DNA of 64,000 nt, taken from the NCBI GenBank assembly GCA_029582165.1, contig CM055882.1, positions 17,935,867 to 17,999,866 of the forward strand. The letters are read 5' to 3'. The stretch comes from Portulaca oleracea (Eukaryota; Streptophyta; Magnoliopsida; Caryophyllales; Portulacaceae). Positions 1 through 10,544 of the stretch are shown piece by piece (within the stretch, counting starts at the first letter, position 1; each line of letters begins with the position of its first letter). The position numbers were made by a program, and so were the translations under genes. The notes beneath the pieces were generated by a model, which saw only the letters and a program-made list of their open reading frames with translations, was not told where the DNA came from and did no database searches.

Positions 1-2021
1 ATTTTATTTATTTTCTTTTAGTATTTTTCTTTTTCTTTTCTTGTGGGTGCTTGCTTATCTCTAATTCTGATTACAATGAGGACATTGTTAGCCTTTTTGT
101 GTGGGAGTGGGGGTGGCATGCATGCCGGCTTGTGTTTTTCCTTTTCTTTTGTGTAGTGTCGCCTTATTCACAATGATGACATTGCAGAGTTTTTGTGTGC
201 GAGTGGGGGTGACACAAGTGCCTTACTAGTTTTTGGCAAAATTTTTAAAATTTTTAGGTTTAGTCTGTCCGGAACACTTTCAGTGATGATTTGTAAACCG
301 ATTAGACTTTCAGTTTGTCTTGCTTCACCTTGAAAAGTTTGGTTGAGAACCTAAAAGTTTTTGAAACTGAATTTGCAAATCTTCTGATTTTGAGTCAAGT
401 AATGAATAGTGTGTTTAACTACTTTGACTATCTTAGTAAGTTTCAATATGCGTGCCGCAAATCTTTGGGCTAGGTTTAGTTGAATGAGCCCTATCCCGTG
501 AGTCCACATAGCCTAAAAGTATGAATTGATCACTTTTATCAATTCTTTTATTTCCTTAGTGGCTCCACCACTAGTTGCACCTGTAGAATTTGTTTTACAT
601 CTTGCTTGAGACTGCATCTTTGCATTACATATTGTGACAATATGATTGAGGCATTCTTTTCTTTATTAATTAAACTACATAGCCAAACAGTCTCTCTAAC
701 AATATTATTACCTTTCTTTAGCCCCGCCTAGCCTTTGATTACCTTTCTTTTTGTGATGAAACCCTGACAATACAAGTCATGGCCTTTATTAATTCCTACC
801 CTTTGCATTGCTTGAATGTGTGAGAATTCATTATTTCGGAAGCGAAAATTGGTTCGGTGTTGCTGTGAATGGAATTGAGATACTGGGGGTGTAGTTTTGA
901 TTTTAATTGAATTGAGACACATTACATATCCCAATTATTATGAGTTAGCCAATTGGTTATGATGTTCTTTTGACATATATTGAGGTCAAAGCTATATTTT
1001 ATGTTTTTCTTCTCCCTTGATCACCAACCAAAAAAAAAAAAAAAAAGAGAAGTAGAAAAATAGAAAAAAAAAGAAAAAAAAGAAAAAGAGAAAAGGGTGA
1101 TTAGGGAGATTCAATTGAAAGTTATGAAAATCTTTGACCCATCTGAAGAAATTTGATGAGATGTTCGATATTGATGAGGGAGAAAATTGAGTTCCTTGCA
1201 TACATTAAGCAAGAAGGTGAGTTGATAGCAAATTTTTATTGAAAATCAATCCAAGCATGGCTCTTTAACTCCTTGTATCCAAATATTACCACTCTTTTCC
1301 CCTAACCTAAGCTTCATTACAACCCTAAAAAGTCCTCTTGATTGTCACTTGTGTATTTGCATACTAGCAGTGGAGAGCGAGATTCTTACCAAGCCTATGG
1401 TAGGTTGTTTCTTTTTGTATGAGTGTGAGAAAAACCCACATACACATTCAAATTTGAGTGTTTGAGCGTTCAATTTTTATCCTAAAGTGAGGTTTGCTCT
1501 TTTGACTGGCCTACGTCCATAACCAACCGCGCATATTTGCATTCATCTTAAGTCTGTTGGCGGTTTTTCGCATCTAAAGTACTTGTTCTCTCTACTTAAT
1601 TTTGAAAACTTCATTCTATCTATTTTACACTGATTTTGTTCTCTTCCAGATTGATCTTCGTATTTGCTGGATGGATTGATATGTTTGATTGGTTAGCTTG
1701 AGGGGGTGTTTAATTGTATTTGTAACCCTAAACGCTAACCCTTTTTATTTCTTTTATTTCTTTTTTTTCCTTTTTCTTTCTTGAGTCTTTTCCTTTTTAA
1801 TCTGAGTCTACTTTTTCTTTCTCTTTTCTTTGGATTTTGTGAGTATATTTGCTATAATTCCTCACGAAACCTTCCTCGTCCACTTAGGCTGCCAAGGGGT
1901 TTAAAGGGCTTGTTGCATACGCTAAATGCAACCGCGATTCCTACGAAAGTGAGTTAGGATGGTTAGTTTATTTTCTTCTTTGTTTTAGTTTGCTCGAGGC
2001 GAGCAAACCTTTGTGTGGGAG
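1..2021 (+). mobile_element. Athila-like Ty3/gypsy 3' internal region (degenerate)
   Basis: No intact coding frame is visible. Near 75-115 there is a GAGGACATTG motif followed by TGTGTGGGAGTGGGGG, and a variant recurs near 170-215. Plant Athila-type retrotransposons usually carry this kind of 'ACAATG...GTGTGGGGG' block downstream of pol, before the 3' LTR. Long T/C- and A-rich runs (1030-1095, 1745-1830) are low complexity. The stretch ends in a purine run (GGGAG) immediately before the putative LTR start at 2022, as expected of a polypurine tract. Assignment to Athila is inference from these motifs. A general decayed LTR-element flank is the alternative. Confidence 0.42.
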
Positions 2022-3152
2022 TGTTGTTCCGTCTCATTTTGAGCCAAATTAAGACCGTAATTGAGTATTTTTTTGTTGCAATTTCTTCACTCAATTGAAA
2101 AATTAGTGTGATTTGCAGATCTTAATCCAAATTCATATATAGAGAAGTGAAAAAAAAATGGAGAAAAGATGAAAATTTAAGAGAGAATTGGAGAATTGAA
2201 AAGAAGATGACAAGAAGAATTAAAGGAAGCGGCCCAATCGCGCGAGATCCGGCCCAAGAGTAAGCGGAAGGCAAAAACGCTGGCAGCGTTTTTAAAACGC
2301 TGGCAGCGCTTGAGACAGAAAGTGAGAAAAGACGAGTAACACAAAACGTTGGCTGCGTTTTTATGGACGCTCGCTGCGTTTTTATGGAAAACTCAATGAC
2401 GGAATACAAAACGCTGGCTGCGTTTTTCACTCACTGCTTATAAAAAGACCTAGCCGCCACGAGTATTAAGGGGAATCATCATAGTTACTTTTTTAGGTTT
2501 ACTCGTTCTTAGCATTATTGTTCTAGGGTTTAGTTCATCGTTTTTCTTACTTTTGCTACCATTATTCTTCGATTGTAATTCAATCGTTCAATCTTTAATG
2601 CAATTCAAGTTTTTAATTCTCGTTCTTCTCGCTTTTTGTTCCTAGTCTTGTTACTTCGAGTTATTAGTATTAGTTCACAACCAAATTCCAATTTTTAGTG
2701 AAAGAGGAAGATTAAGGGTAACAAATTCTCCTTCCAAGTGAGGATTTGGGGATTCTTAGTAATTCGAATCACACCTTTCTTGTTTGTTCGGGAGAAAGAT
2801 TCGTCATTCAAAGATTCAAGATCCAAGATTAGAGTAAAGATCAAACCTTCAGGTTAATGTTATATGCTTTAGATTCAATAATTAATTTAGTTTTTACTTT
2901 CATAGTTTTTAATTGCTTTCTTGAATATGCTCTTGATTTCTAGTTTAGTTTCTTGTTCTTGTTCTAGTAGTTAGGTTTGTTTTCAATTTCGTGTTTTCTT
3001 TAGTTTCCATTGTTTTCAATTCATAATTAGTTTAGTTTAAATTATTAACTGCTTTTCGCAATTTGAAACCCTACCAAACCAGTTTCCTAAAAACCTGACA
3101 CACCATCCCTGTGGATTCTACAACCCTTACTTTTTAACCCCAAATTACCACA
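2022..3152 (+). mobile_element. Putative 3' LTR of the Athila-like element
   Basis: The candidate LTR starts TGTTGTTCCG right after a purine run and ends CCACA near 3152, giving about 1.13 kb. A TATA-like TTATAAAAAG lies near 2438. The segment at 3107-3125 reads CCATCCCTGTGGATTCTAC, close to the 'TCCCTGTGGATTCGAC' block often seen at the end of gypsy LTRs. A GC-rich block at 2220-2430 carries five short palindromes, listed separately. No second LTR and no primer-binding site follow, so this is read as a 3' or solo LTR. No target duplication could be confirmed. Confidence 0.42.
2274..2427. repeat. Five short palindromes (AAACGCT-ggc-AGCGTTT type)
   Basis: Units lie at about 2274-2292, 2295-2310, 2343-2361, 2366-2382 and 2408-2427. 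Each has a 6-8 bp arm (AAAACGCT or variant), a 3-4 base loop and the complementary arm (AGCGTTTT). They sit upstream of the TATA-like box of the putative LTR, so they fall in its U3 region. Confidence 0.7.
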
Positions 3153-4436
3153 ACTGAAGAGTGCACATGATGAATATTGGGTTAGTGGGGGAGAGAAACT
3201 TCCCTGGATCTAGCGAAGTAATTTGACAAGATTTCACCCATTTTAAGGTCCAAATATTAAAGAGTCCATTATGCGTTGTTTCTGGTGATCAATTTCAGTC
3301 AAGGAGGGCAATTTAGGGATTTCGCCTTCAAGGATTTTGACTTTGGTGATAAGATTATCATGCCTCAACATTACCATATCCATCACGCCTTAGCATTATA
3401 GACATTGCTTCCTCGGCATTGTGTATCCACATCAAATTCAGGGTACTATGTCCCAATGTCGTGTACATGTTCGATATCATCATCAGCATTTGGCGACATA
3501 GGATAGACATATAATCGTCTTTGTCAAACAAAAGTCACAAACATTAGCAAAACAGTCGATGTGCACTAGAGCTCTCCTCAACAAAAGTCACAAACATTAA
3601 CAAAACAGTCGATATCATCGTAAGCATTTAGCGACATAGAAGAGAAATACAAATCATGAGTCATAAGGCATACTATATATTTACAAATTTTAGTTATCAG
3701 ATTGTCTTACGTATGTAAATTTATCCTGTGATCCGGTCTTCCTCTCTAGCTCTCCTCAACCTCAATGTGCGCTTCCTGATCCCGTTGGTGAAGTCGTGGA
3801 TAGGTGACATCCTCCTGATCTGCAAGTTCTTCCCAGGGTTCAATGATGGTCCTTCTCGGGCCTCCATGGTATTTCGGGCCATCCTCGAGCACATTTAAAT
3901 ACCTTGGGTCAAGTCGACATCCACACGAATTAATAATCCCCGGCGCAAGCTCGGGTCCGTTTTTAGCGAAAAGACTCGGGTGTTGGGGATGGAAGAAAGC
4001 TAGGAGAAGAAAAACGGAAGGAAGAGTGAAGAATGGAGGAGGCGCTAGCTGCGCCTGGTGAGACGCTAGTCGCGCCTCGCTTCTTCTCTCTGTAGCCAAC
4101 TGTTGGGTTAGGTGTTGGCCGCGTGTAACCCTATTTTTCGCATCTGCTTAGTTTTTCGACCATTTCTCTCCTCCCCACCCCCTTATATTTATATTGGTTC
4201 TCAATAGAACCACAACTTAGACATTTTGAATGAAAAACCCCTATTCCTCAAATCTCTCTTTTTATCCTTGAATGTTCTTTATGGTGGGTTGGAGTACCCC
4301 CTTTAGAGCTTGTAAGTGTAGAATACCTTCTTCAAGCTTGGTGAGGGTTATCATGGAGTCTCAATTGGTGTTAGTAGCCTAGACTTTATGCATATCTTGA
4401 ACTCTAAGTTCAATCTTGGTGTGTTTTCTTTATAGA
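3153..4436. other. Unassigned intergenic stretch with a short direct repeat
   Basis: No recognisable gene. A 34-bp segment beginning AACAAAAGTCAC is directly repeated at about 3527-3560 and 3580-3613, and the motif GCATTTRGCGACATA recurs near 3487 and 3626, so the region holds a local duplication. A 117-codon minus-strand open frame at 3746-4099 is rich in charged and aromatic residues in its C-terminal half but matches no family I recognise. Confidence 0.4.
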
Positions 4437-4445
4437 TTTTTCATA

Positions 4446-4699
4446 AGGAAATTAGAATCTAATAAACCAACCTTTGGGGTCCTTTGAAATAACGAACCAA
4501 CATTGGACATTAATTTACAACGAACCAACCTTTCATGTTGATTTTTCCAGCGAACCGGCACCGAGTCTGACTCGTCAGAAAGTTGACGTGGCGGTGGTGC
4601 TTGCTTATGTGGAGGTGTTTTAGCAAAAAAAAAAAAAAAAAATTTTTGCTGAGTTGGATAACTTTTTCTTTTTTTTAAAAATCCACCTCAACCACCTCC

Positions 4700-4736
<37 letters not shown>

Positions 4737-4812
4737 ACACCCCCACCCCCAGCCCTAGCCCTGACCCATCCCCCCACCCCCAATCTCTCACTCTCTCTCT
4801 TAACCACCTTCA
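4446..4812 (+). repeat. Left terminal inverted repeat of the Pack-MULE
   Basis: Pairs with 5597-5986. The outer 200 bp are closely matched (blocks around CCTTTGAAATAAC and CACCTCCACATAAGC). The inner part is a (CT)n run plus a C-rich block (CACCCCCAGCCCTAGCC) that matches the other arm less exactly. Confidence 0.85.
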
Positions 4813-4951
4813 CCACTGCCACCACCACCTCCACTGCCAGCCATCTCCACCGCCACAACCTCCACCTCACCCCCTTCTCTCTCACTCTCACTCTCACAGC
4901 CCCCCCAGCCCCCAACCGATTACTCTCTCAAGCTCAACCTCACCCTCAACA

Positions 4952-5525
4952 ATGGTGGTACCCCTCGGCCCCGGCAAGTTCTACGGCATCAGCCTCCCCC
5001 GCCCCCACTACTACTTCGGCGTCAAGTTCAACACCGACCGGGTCGACCCGCCGACGCCCGTCCTCAACCCGCTCCTCTCATGGGCCAACGAGGCTCACTA
5101 GTCCATGGGAGGTCTCAGCTTCACTCGGTTGCGTCTTCAGGGTAAGATCGAGGGCAATGTCCAAAAGCTCAGGAAAGAGGAGGAAAAGTTCGAGAATCAG
5201 AACTTGACGCCTGTAGTTGTCGATTTGAAGAAGAAGATGATGAAGAGGAAGGTGTCCATCAATGGGGAATTGAAGGGGAAGAAGAGGGTGGATCATCGCA
5301 AGGATTCGCCCCCTCCAGCGCCGATCTCGAGGAAGACCAGATCGAGTTTGAAGATGGCGGATGAAGATGGAGATGGGGGTGCTAAGAGGAATAGGAGGAG
5401 GCTGGGTGAGGAAACTTGGGGATGATTTCGAGTTGGTTGCGACTGAGAATGTTGTGAACCCAGATCGGGTTCCGAATGGGGTTGCTTTGACGAAGATGAA
5501 GAGGGAGAAAAAGAGAGAGATGTAA
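4952..5525 (+). pseudogene. Captured host gene fragment, N-terminal part (broken)
   Basis: An ATG at 4952 opens a frame starting MVVPLGPGKFYG, with high GC unlike the flanking DNA. It runs 49 codons to an in-frame TAG at 5099-5101, just before SMGGLSF, where a Trp codon would fit (TGG to TAG). The same frame then continues for 106 codons through a basic, Lys/Arg-rich stretch. At about 5415-5425 a one-base frame change is needed: the +2 frame reads on as LGDDFELVATENVV and ends at TAA 5523-5525. The N-terminus recalls a conserved plant protein of unknown function whose first exon I believe starts similarly; I cannot name it. The stop and frame change argue against a functional product. Confidence 0.7.
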
Positions 5526-5596
5526 AGGGTGCTGCTTTGGGTAAAATGGAAGAGAATACAGAGGATGTATGTGAAAAGAGGGAAAAATGGAGGAAA

Positions 5597-5673
5597 AGGT
5601 GAGGGTGGTTGAGAGAGAGAGTGAGAGGTTGGGGGTAGGGGGGTCGGGGGCTGGGGCTGGGGCTGGGGGTGTT

Positions 5674-5728
<55 letters not shown>

Positions 5729-5986
5729 AAAAGAGAGGGGTTGAGGTGAATTTGTTTTAAAAAAGAAAAAGTTATCCAATTCAGCAAAAAAAAATCATTT
5801 TTTTGGCTAAAACACCTCCACATAAGCGAGCACCGCCGCCACGTCAGTTTTCCGACGAGTCAAACTCGGTGGCTGTTCGCTGGAAAGATCAACATGACAA
5901 GGTTGGTTCGTTGTAAATTAATGTTCAACGTTGGTTTGTTATTTCAAAGGACCCCCAAAGATTGGTTTATTAGATTCCAATTTCCC
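5597..5986 (-). repeat. Right terminal inverted repeat of the Pack-MULE
   Basis: Inverted partner of 4446-4812. It includes a (GA)n tract at about 5673-5735 and a G-rich block (GGGGCTGGGGCTGGGG). The arms differ by scattered substitutions and by microsatellite length, so the element is not very recent. Confidence 0.85.
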
Positions 5987-5995
5987 TTTTTCATA

Positions 5996-7089
5996 TCTTG
6001 TTAAAGTTTTGTTGATTTAATGTGTTTGAGATCTAGATATACTCCATTGTTAGGGTTTGAGGCGTGTCGTGAGTTCTACTTGGTGGCCATGGTTGACGTT
6101 GGTACTTGGTGTGTCTTGAGTTGATTTTCTTGCAATTATTGAGTTCCTAATCTCTCATAATCATGGATCATGTGGTATTAGAACAAGGTGTACGTAAAAC
6201 TCACTTATTTTGTTTGGTTTGGGAACCTATCAATTCAAACGAATGAATTAAATATAGTTGGAGGGTATTTAATTATAGCAAATATAGGCCGAATGTATTT
6301 TAGATATATGCAAATTTGACATTAAAAATGCGAGTGTGTGTGTTTTGGTTCAGGTAAATACAAAAACAAGTATATTTATCCTGTCTATAGAACAACCCAG
6401 TTAACTAATTTTTTTTAAAAAAAAAATCAATTGTTAGACTTGTGCTTTTATATGTTCCATTATGTCGATTTTTAAAATTTAGTTTACAAGTGGTACACCC
6501 ACACCATTGCTTTTATATCTTTGATTAAGTTAAATTATTAATTTAATTTTTCACCTAGTTCTCTGAAAAACAGGTAGGACAGAAAGGGAAGTGTGGGATT
6601 CTAATTCTATGGTTGCATGTTTTAAAAGCCTGGTCCTCATAAAATAGGAAGGGCAAAAAGAAAGTGGGGATATATTATATGGCTTGCCTGGTTGCTTCCG
6701 GGTGTACCACAATTAAGCACAAAAATGAAATGGAAATCTGTGTGTACGCTACGCACGTGGTATCTAGCGTGATGCCCCCCTGCGGATTTGTTAATGAGAA
6801 AAAAAAAAGATTAGGAGAGAGAAAATCCAAGTTCTGACAACAACTTCAACTTCAACTTGAATTCAACTGAGAGTCACAGACGGAGACAACCCAGAACCAT
6901 CAGATACCAGCCAGATGACTGATGAGATAGCTGTACATGGGCCAGTTGAAGTGGCAGTGGCCCCCCCCCCTCAACCAAAGCTTTGGATCCTGGGTTTCAT
7001 TGCTGGCCAACCTGGACCCTAGCTGCCCCATTAAATATCCTCCATTCTAGCTTGCTCCATCAATAATATCTTCATTTAATTCTTTTCTA
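5996..7089. other. Intergenic, no gene seen
   Basis: AT-rich DNA with short A and T runs and a C10 run at 6961-6970. No open frame or repeat structure that I can support. Confidence 0.5.
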
Positions 7090-7325
7090 CTCCTTTCGTT
7101 CTTTTTTATTTATCATTTACGATTTTTAGTGTCAATTTTTAATCAATAATTTCTAATATAAAATTTTTATAGAAAAATATAATATTATACTTTCTTAATA
7201 GTATTTTTTATTACAAATCAAATGATATCAATTTTGTATGATGAATCATTATACAAATTAAAATATTAACAGTCAAAGATTTTGCCACAATTTTCTAGGC
7301 GACAGATAAAACAAAGTGGAGGTAG
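7090..7325. mobile_element. Stowaway-type MITE
   Basis: A 236-bp element between TA dinucleotides (7088-7089, 7326-7327). The left end is CTCCTTTCGTTC and the right end complements to CTACCTCCACTTTG, degenerate versions of the CTCCCTCCGT terminal motif of Tc1/mariner-derived Stowaway MITEs. Its interior is closely related to 31338-31573 in the opposite orientation. Confidence 0.75.
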
Positions 7326-7375
7326 TATTCTTTTTCTCTATGGGGCCATATTTCAAAATTCTATCCAATTTTATA

Positions 7376-7636
7376 CTGCCTCCGTCCCAAATTATTTAAC
7401 TTTTTATTTAATTTTTTTGTTCTACAATATTTGTCTTATTTATAATTTTAATAATTATAATTCTTTTTCTAACCTTAATTAATTAGTTTACTTGTCACTT
7501 TTTATAATTCCAACAACTATTTTTTTCAATGAAAGTAGAGGTAATTTGGGTAAATTACAAACTTTTTACCTCATTCCTACTATGTATTGGTCTTCTCAAA
7601 TTAGGTAAACGGATAAATAATTCGGGACGGAGGTAG
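7376..7636. mobile_element. Stowaway-type MITE
   Basis: A 261-bp element flanked by TA (7374-7375, 7637-7638). Ends CTGCCTCCGTCCC and GGGACGGAGGTAG form an inverted repeat. Its interior resembles the copies at 31607-31862 and 41796-42045. Confidence 0.88.
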
Positions 7637-7658
7637 TATCTAAAAAGTTTATAATGTA

Positions 7659-7907
7659 CTCCATCCGTTCTATATTAATTGTCATTGACTTTCATAATTT
7701 TCGATGACACTTTTTGATTGATAATTTCTTATAATATGTTATTAACGATTGCAATATTATACTTTATGATAGGGCCTTTCGCTACGAGTTTAATAGTGGT
7801 AATTTTATTTAGCAACCCATTTGATATATTGAGAAATTTATGGTCAAAATTTTTAAATTTTGACCGCATAATTTTCAAAAACGACAATTAATATGGAACG
7901 GAGGGAG
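7659..7907. mobile_element. Stowaway-type MITE
   Basis: A 249-bp element flanked by TA (7657-7658, 7908-7909). Ends CTCCATCCGTTCTATATTAA and the complement of TTAATATGGAACGGAGGGAG form the inverted repeat. It lies only 21 bp from the previous MITE. Confidence 0.88.
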
Positions 7908-8370
7908 TATCCAAGACTAAAAGAAGTTATTCAGTTGCCACCAAAAAAGGGAAAAAAAAGAAATTGCTCGATAGTATAACTAAAGGACTTTTCATACTGT
8001 ATTTTCTTTTTCATAAAAATATTGGTATGGTAAATAATTACGTATATAAAACTTATATCTCATGATATGATTATATGAGGTAGACATGGGAGAGGAAAGC
8101 AAAAATAAAGGGTAAGGAATTCCTCCATACCTCTAATAAGAATTGAACTCACGGCTTCTTGATAGCAACTATTATATGACTCTTATTATAATCAAAGTCG
8201 TTAGAATTGGGATCCTAACTCAGATTTATCAAATAATTAGGATCAGAATTAATTTATATAAAATAGTGAATCGGAATATGAATAGTAGCATAACATTAAG
8301 GATTTTATATCATAGTTAACTTAAAAAGGATTCGTTTAACTTGATTATAATATGACTTTTCTTAGGTCAA
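7908..8370. other. Intergenic, no gene seen
   Basis: AT-rich sequence with no supportable feature. Confidence 0.45.
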
Positions 8371-8580
8371 TGTTCTTTTATGCGGTATGGTGTGGTATGT
8401 GGAATTGTAGTGGGTGTGGTAGATTATTGGTACGTGGGGTAGGTGAGGGGAGAAAATATAAAAAATAGAGGAGAAAAATGAGGAGAGAGAAAAGTAATAA
8501 TTTGTGATAAAGTGTGGTGAATTGTGTCAAACTGCGGTATGTTGTGGTATCACAATTTGCCAACCATAAAAAAAAAAACA
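8371..8580. mobile_element. MITE of a family with three copies here
   Basis: Begins TGTTCTTTTATGCGGTATGG and ends with the complement of TGTTTTTTTTTTTATGGTTG. It shares its G/T-rich composition (TGGTGTGGTATG, GTGTGGTGAATTGTG) and end structure with 42568-42876 and 55213-55518. No clear target duplication was found. The end sequence is reminiscent of hAT-type MITEs, but that is inference. Confidence 0.55.
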
Positions 8581-8792
8581 TGTTATATATTATTATTTTT
8601 ACAAGTTACCACTCTACTCCCATAATAATTATATAGTTACTTTATTGTAGACTTTACATTTATTACAAATATACTTACTAGATTTGTTATTATTATTATA
8701 TTATGAGTTCGAATTTCGAAAGTATTGGAGATTAGAAATCTTACAATTTGTTATAGCTTAGAACTGCTAGCTTCACAATAATTTAAATTCTA

Positions 8793-8796
<4 letters not shown>

Positions 8797-8851
<55 letters not shown>
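8797..8851. repeat. (TA)n microsatellite
   Basis: About 27 uninterrupted TA units. Confidence 0.97.
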
Positions 8852-8854
<3 letters not shown>

Positions 8855-9110
8855 AATTCTAGTTAAAAGTTTTGATGACATGCAGATTTGGAATCGGAGT
8901 AAGCATCTAAAAATAATTTCTTGAAGAAATAATAATCGACTGTACACTTAAAATGAACACTAGACTAACAAAAATAATCGCCAAAAATTATGAAACAAAA
9001 TTCCGCAATTGCTGTGTTGCTGAAAACCAATCTCACCTCACCTCACCTCATGTAATCTATAATCTAGTTGCAAATCTAAGCTAACAAAAACGAGAAGATG
9101 ACGGAAATCA

Positions 9111-10463
9111 TCAAAGGAGGAACTCCCCAGTTGGCTGCCTGAGCTCTTTCCTGAGCTTCTGCGAAAACGGCCTGCAAGCGTCCATACTCAAGTCCATGGC
9201 GGCAGCCAGCGCCACGAACACGGCCGCATCCTCCGTGCAGGTGACGTGCTGGGACCCCACCTCCAGCATCGGCGCTTTCCCCCCTCCAACTGTGGACGAC
9301 ATGACGAACCCTTTGTACATCATACCCGCCCACCACCCGGATGATCCCTCGGAGTCCTCCGACCCGAAATCCATGCTGCTGCTGGGGCTCACCCCCGGAG
9401 ACACCCCCGTGCTCACGTCTATGCTGAACTTACCCCCTGCTCCTGCCGGGACTATCGACTGTGCCAGGGTTATCCCTTCTGGACCCATCACACTCGCTGG
9501 CCCTGACTCGTGGAATACTTCGAATTTGTACCCGACACGATTAGGCCCGTCTGACCATGCCTCCAGGCGCCCCCATGGCACCCACGTCGCACTCCCGGGA
9601 CGGAGAATCAGCCACGCTCCCGGGTTGGAACGCCCGACTCGACCCGACCCGTTGTATGACACGAATGGGGTCACCATGGAAGCGGCTGCTACTGGAGAGC
9701 CTGAGAGATCGTGGATTGTTACCCACCATCCTTTGCGTTCCTTCTTCGATTGGTTGATGTGGTGCTGATAGTTACGCTCCCTGCAGTCAGATTTGAACGA
9801 GGAGCTTGATGATGAATCGCCGGAGTAGTTGCTGGCATTGCTCTTGAACCCGAACTTGCAGCTGAAAACGGGCTGTTTAATGCTCCCTTGGACTTGGAAA
9901 ACTTGGGGGCTACACTCCGGCTCCGAATCAAACTCGAACACGAATCTCGGGTCCGGGTTGGCCTTCACAGTCAAGTACACCTCCGGGTTGCAATTGCTTT
10001 TTCTCTCACCCAACTGAACCCAGCCGTTGTTCAGCACGGTGCTTCCCTTCCCTTCCGCAGTCTGCTGGGAGATCTCCACGGGGACCGTGACCCGACCCAC
10101 CAGCTTGCCGGACGACCCGAACCCGCACCCGGCGACCCTCCTGGAGTAAACGTCGATCTTAATCAGCGGCCGCTTGGATGGCTTCTTGGACGAAGAAGGC
10201 AATAGTTTGTCGATGTCGGGTCGGGTGAGGGTGAAGCAGACCGACCCGGATAAGGAGGCATGCGCATCCGGGTGGGGTGCGCTGGAGGGTAGTATTGGGA
10301 TTGGAGCGGATTGTGTGGAAAAGTGACTAAGCTTGATTTTGCAGAAGAAGGAGGTTGCAGTTGCAGTTGGAGAGGGAGAAGGATGATCAGAAGATGGGGT
10401 TTGGGATGGGAATCTGATAGCGAGGTTGTTGATTACTATGCGGAGAAAATTGCAGGGATCCAT
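9111..10463 (-). CDS. DUF1005 family protein
   Basis: A single uninterrupted frame of 450 residues, starting MDPCNFLRIVINNLAIRF. This N-terminus and length of about 430-460 residues are typical of the plant-specific DUF1005 family. Other family-like blocks are GWWVTIHDLSGSP (about residue 246), SNPGAWLILRPG (about 280), AGMMYKGFVMSSTV (about 380) and a C-terminal segment HVTCTEDAAVFVALAAAMDL (about 405-425), then KLRKELRQ. No signal peptide or membrane segment is evident. The biochemical role of DUF1005 is not established; some members are reported as stress responsive. The ATG at 10463 is the first in the frame and starts the conserved N-terminus. Coding GC is well above that of the flanks. 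A serine-rich loop (about 215-225) is probably variable. Confidence in the family is high, in any function low. Confidence 0.9.
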   Translation of the reverse strand: MDPCNFLRIVINNLAIRFPSQTPSSDHPSPSPTATATSFFCKIKLSHFSTQSAPIPILPSSAPHPDAHASLSGSVCFTLTRPDIDKLLPSSSKKPSKRPLIKIDVYSRRVAGCGFGSSGKLVGRVTVPVEISQQTAEGKGSTVLNNGWVQLGERKSNCNPEVYLTVKANPDPRFVFEFDSEPECSPQVFQVQGSIKQPVFSCKFGFKSNASNYSGDSSSSSSFKSDCRERNYQHHINQSKKERKGWWVTIHDLSGSPVAAASMVTPFVSYNGSGRVGRSNPGAWLILRPGSATWVPWGRLEAWSDGPNRVGYKFEVFHESGPASVMGPEGITLAQSIVPAGAGGKFSIDVSTGVSPGVSPSSSMDFGSEDSEGSSGWWAGMMYKGFVMSSTVGGGKAPMLEVGSQHVTCTEDAAVFVALAAAMDLSMDACRPFSQKLRKELRQPTGEFLL

Positions 10464-10537
10464 GGTGAAGTTGAAGGCGAAAGTGAAGAGAGAACGCTCT
10501 GAGTAGAGAGAGGAGAGAGAAACAGGGGAGAGGAGGG

Positions 10538-10544
10538 ATTTAAA
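10538..10544 (-). promoter_or_regulatory. Possible TATA box of the DUF1005 gene
   Basis: On the minus strand TTTAAAT lies about 75 bp upstream of the ATG and is followed by a C/T-rich tract (CCCTCCTCTCCCC), as at many plant core promoters. There is no direct transcription-start evidence. Confidence 0.3.

Larger units (their letters stand above)
4446..5986 (+). mobile_element. Pack-MULE (Mutator-like element with captured gene fragment)
   Basis: The 1541-bp element is flanked by perfect 9-bp direct repeats TTTTTCATA (4437-4445 and 5987-5995), the duplication length typical of Mutator-like elements. The ends are long inverted repeats: AGGAAATTAGAATCTAATAA on the left pairs with the complement of the right end, GGGAAATTGGAATCTAATAA. 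Similarity continues inward for roughly 370-390 bp on each side, through a CT/GA microsatellite. No transposase is present. The interior holds a gene fragment (4952-5525) that is much more GC-rich than the flanks. Non-autonomous MULEs with host gene pieces are known as Pack-MULEs. Boundaries and duplication are seen directly; the class is inferred from them. Confidence 0.9.

Noticed and set aside
992..1201. 69-codon minus-strand frame rich in Phe
   Set aside because: Read from a poly-A/poly-AG stretch; not a gene.
4952..5425. Captured fragment as a working gene
   Set aside because: In-frame TAG at 5099 and a frame change near 5420, inside a non-autonomous transposon.
5293..5823. 176-codon minus-strand frame over the Pack-MULE
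   Set aside because: Runs antisense through the captured fragment and the (GA)n arm; Ser/Leu-rich artefact.
9196..9768. 190-codon plus-strand open frame
   Set aside because: Shadow of the DUF1005 gene on the opposite strand; no family resemblance of its own.
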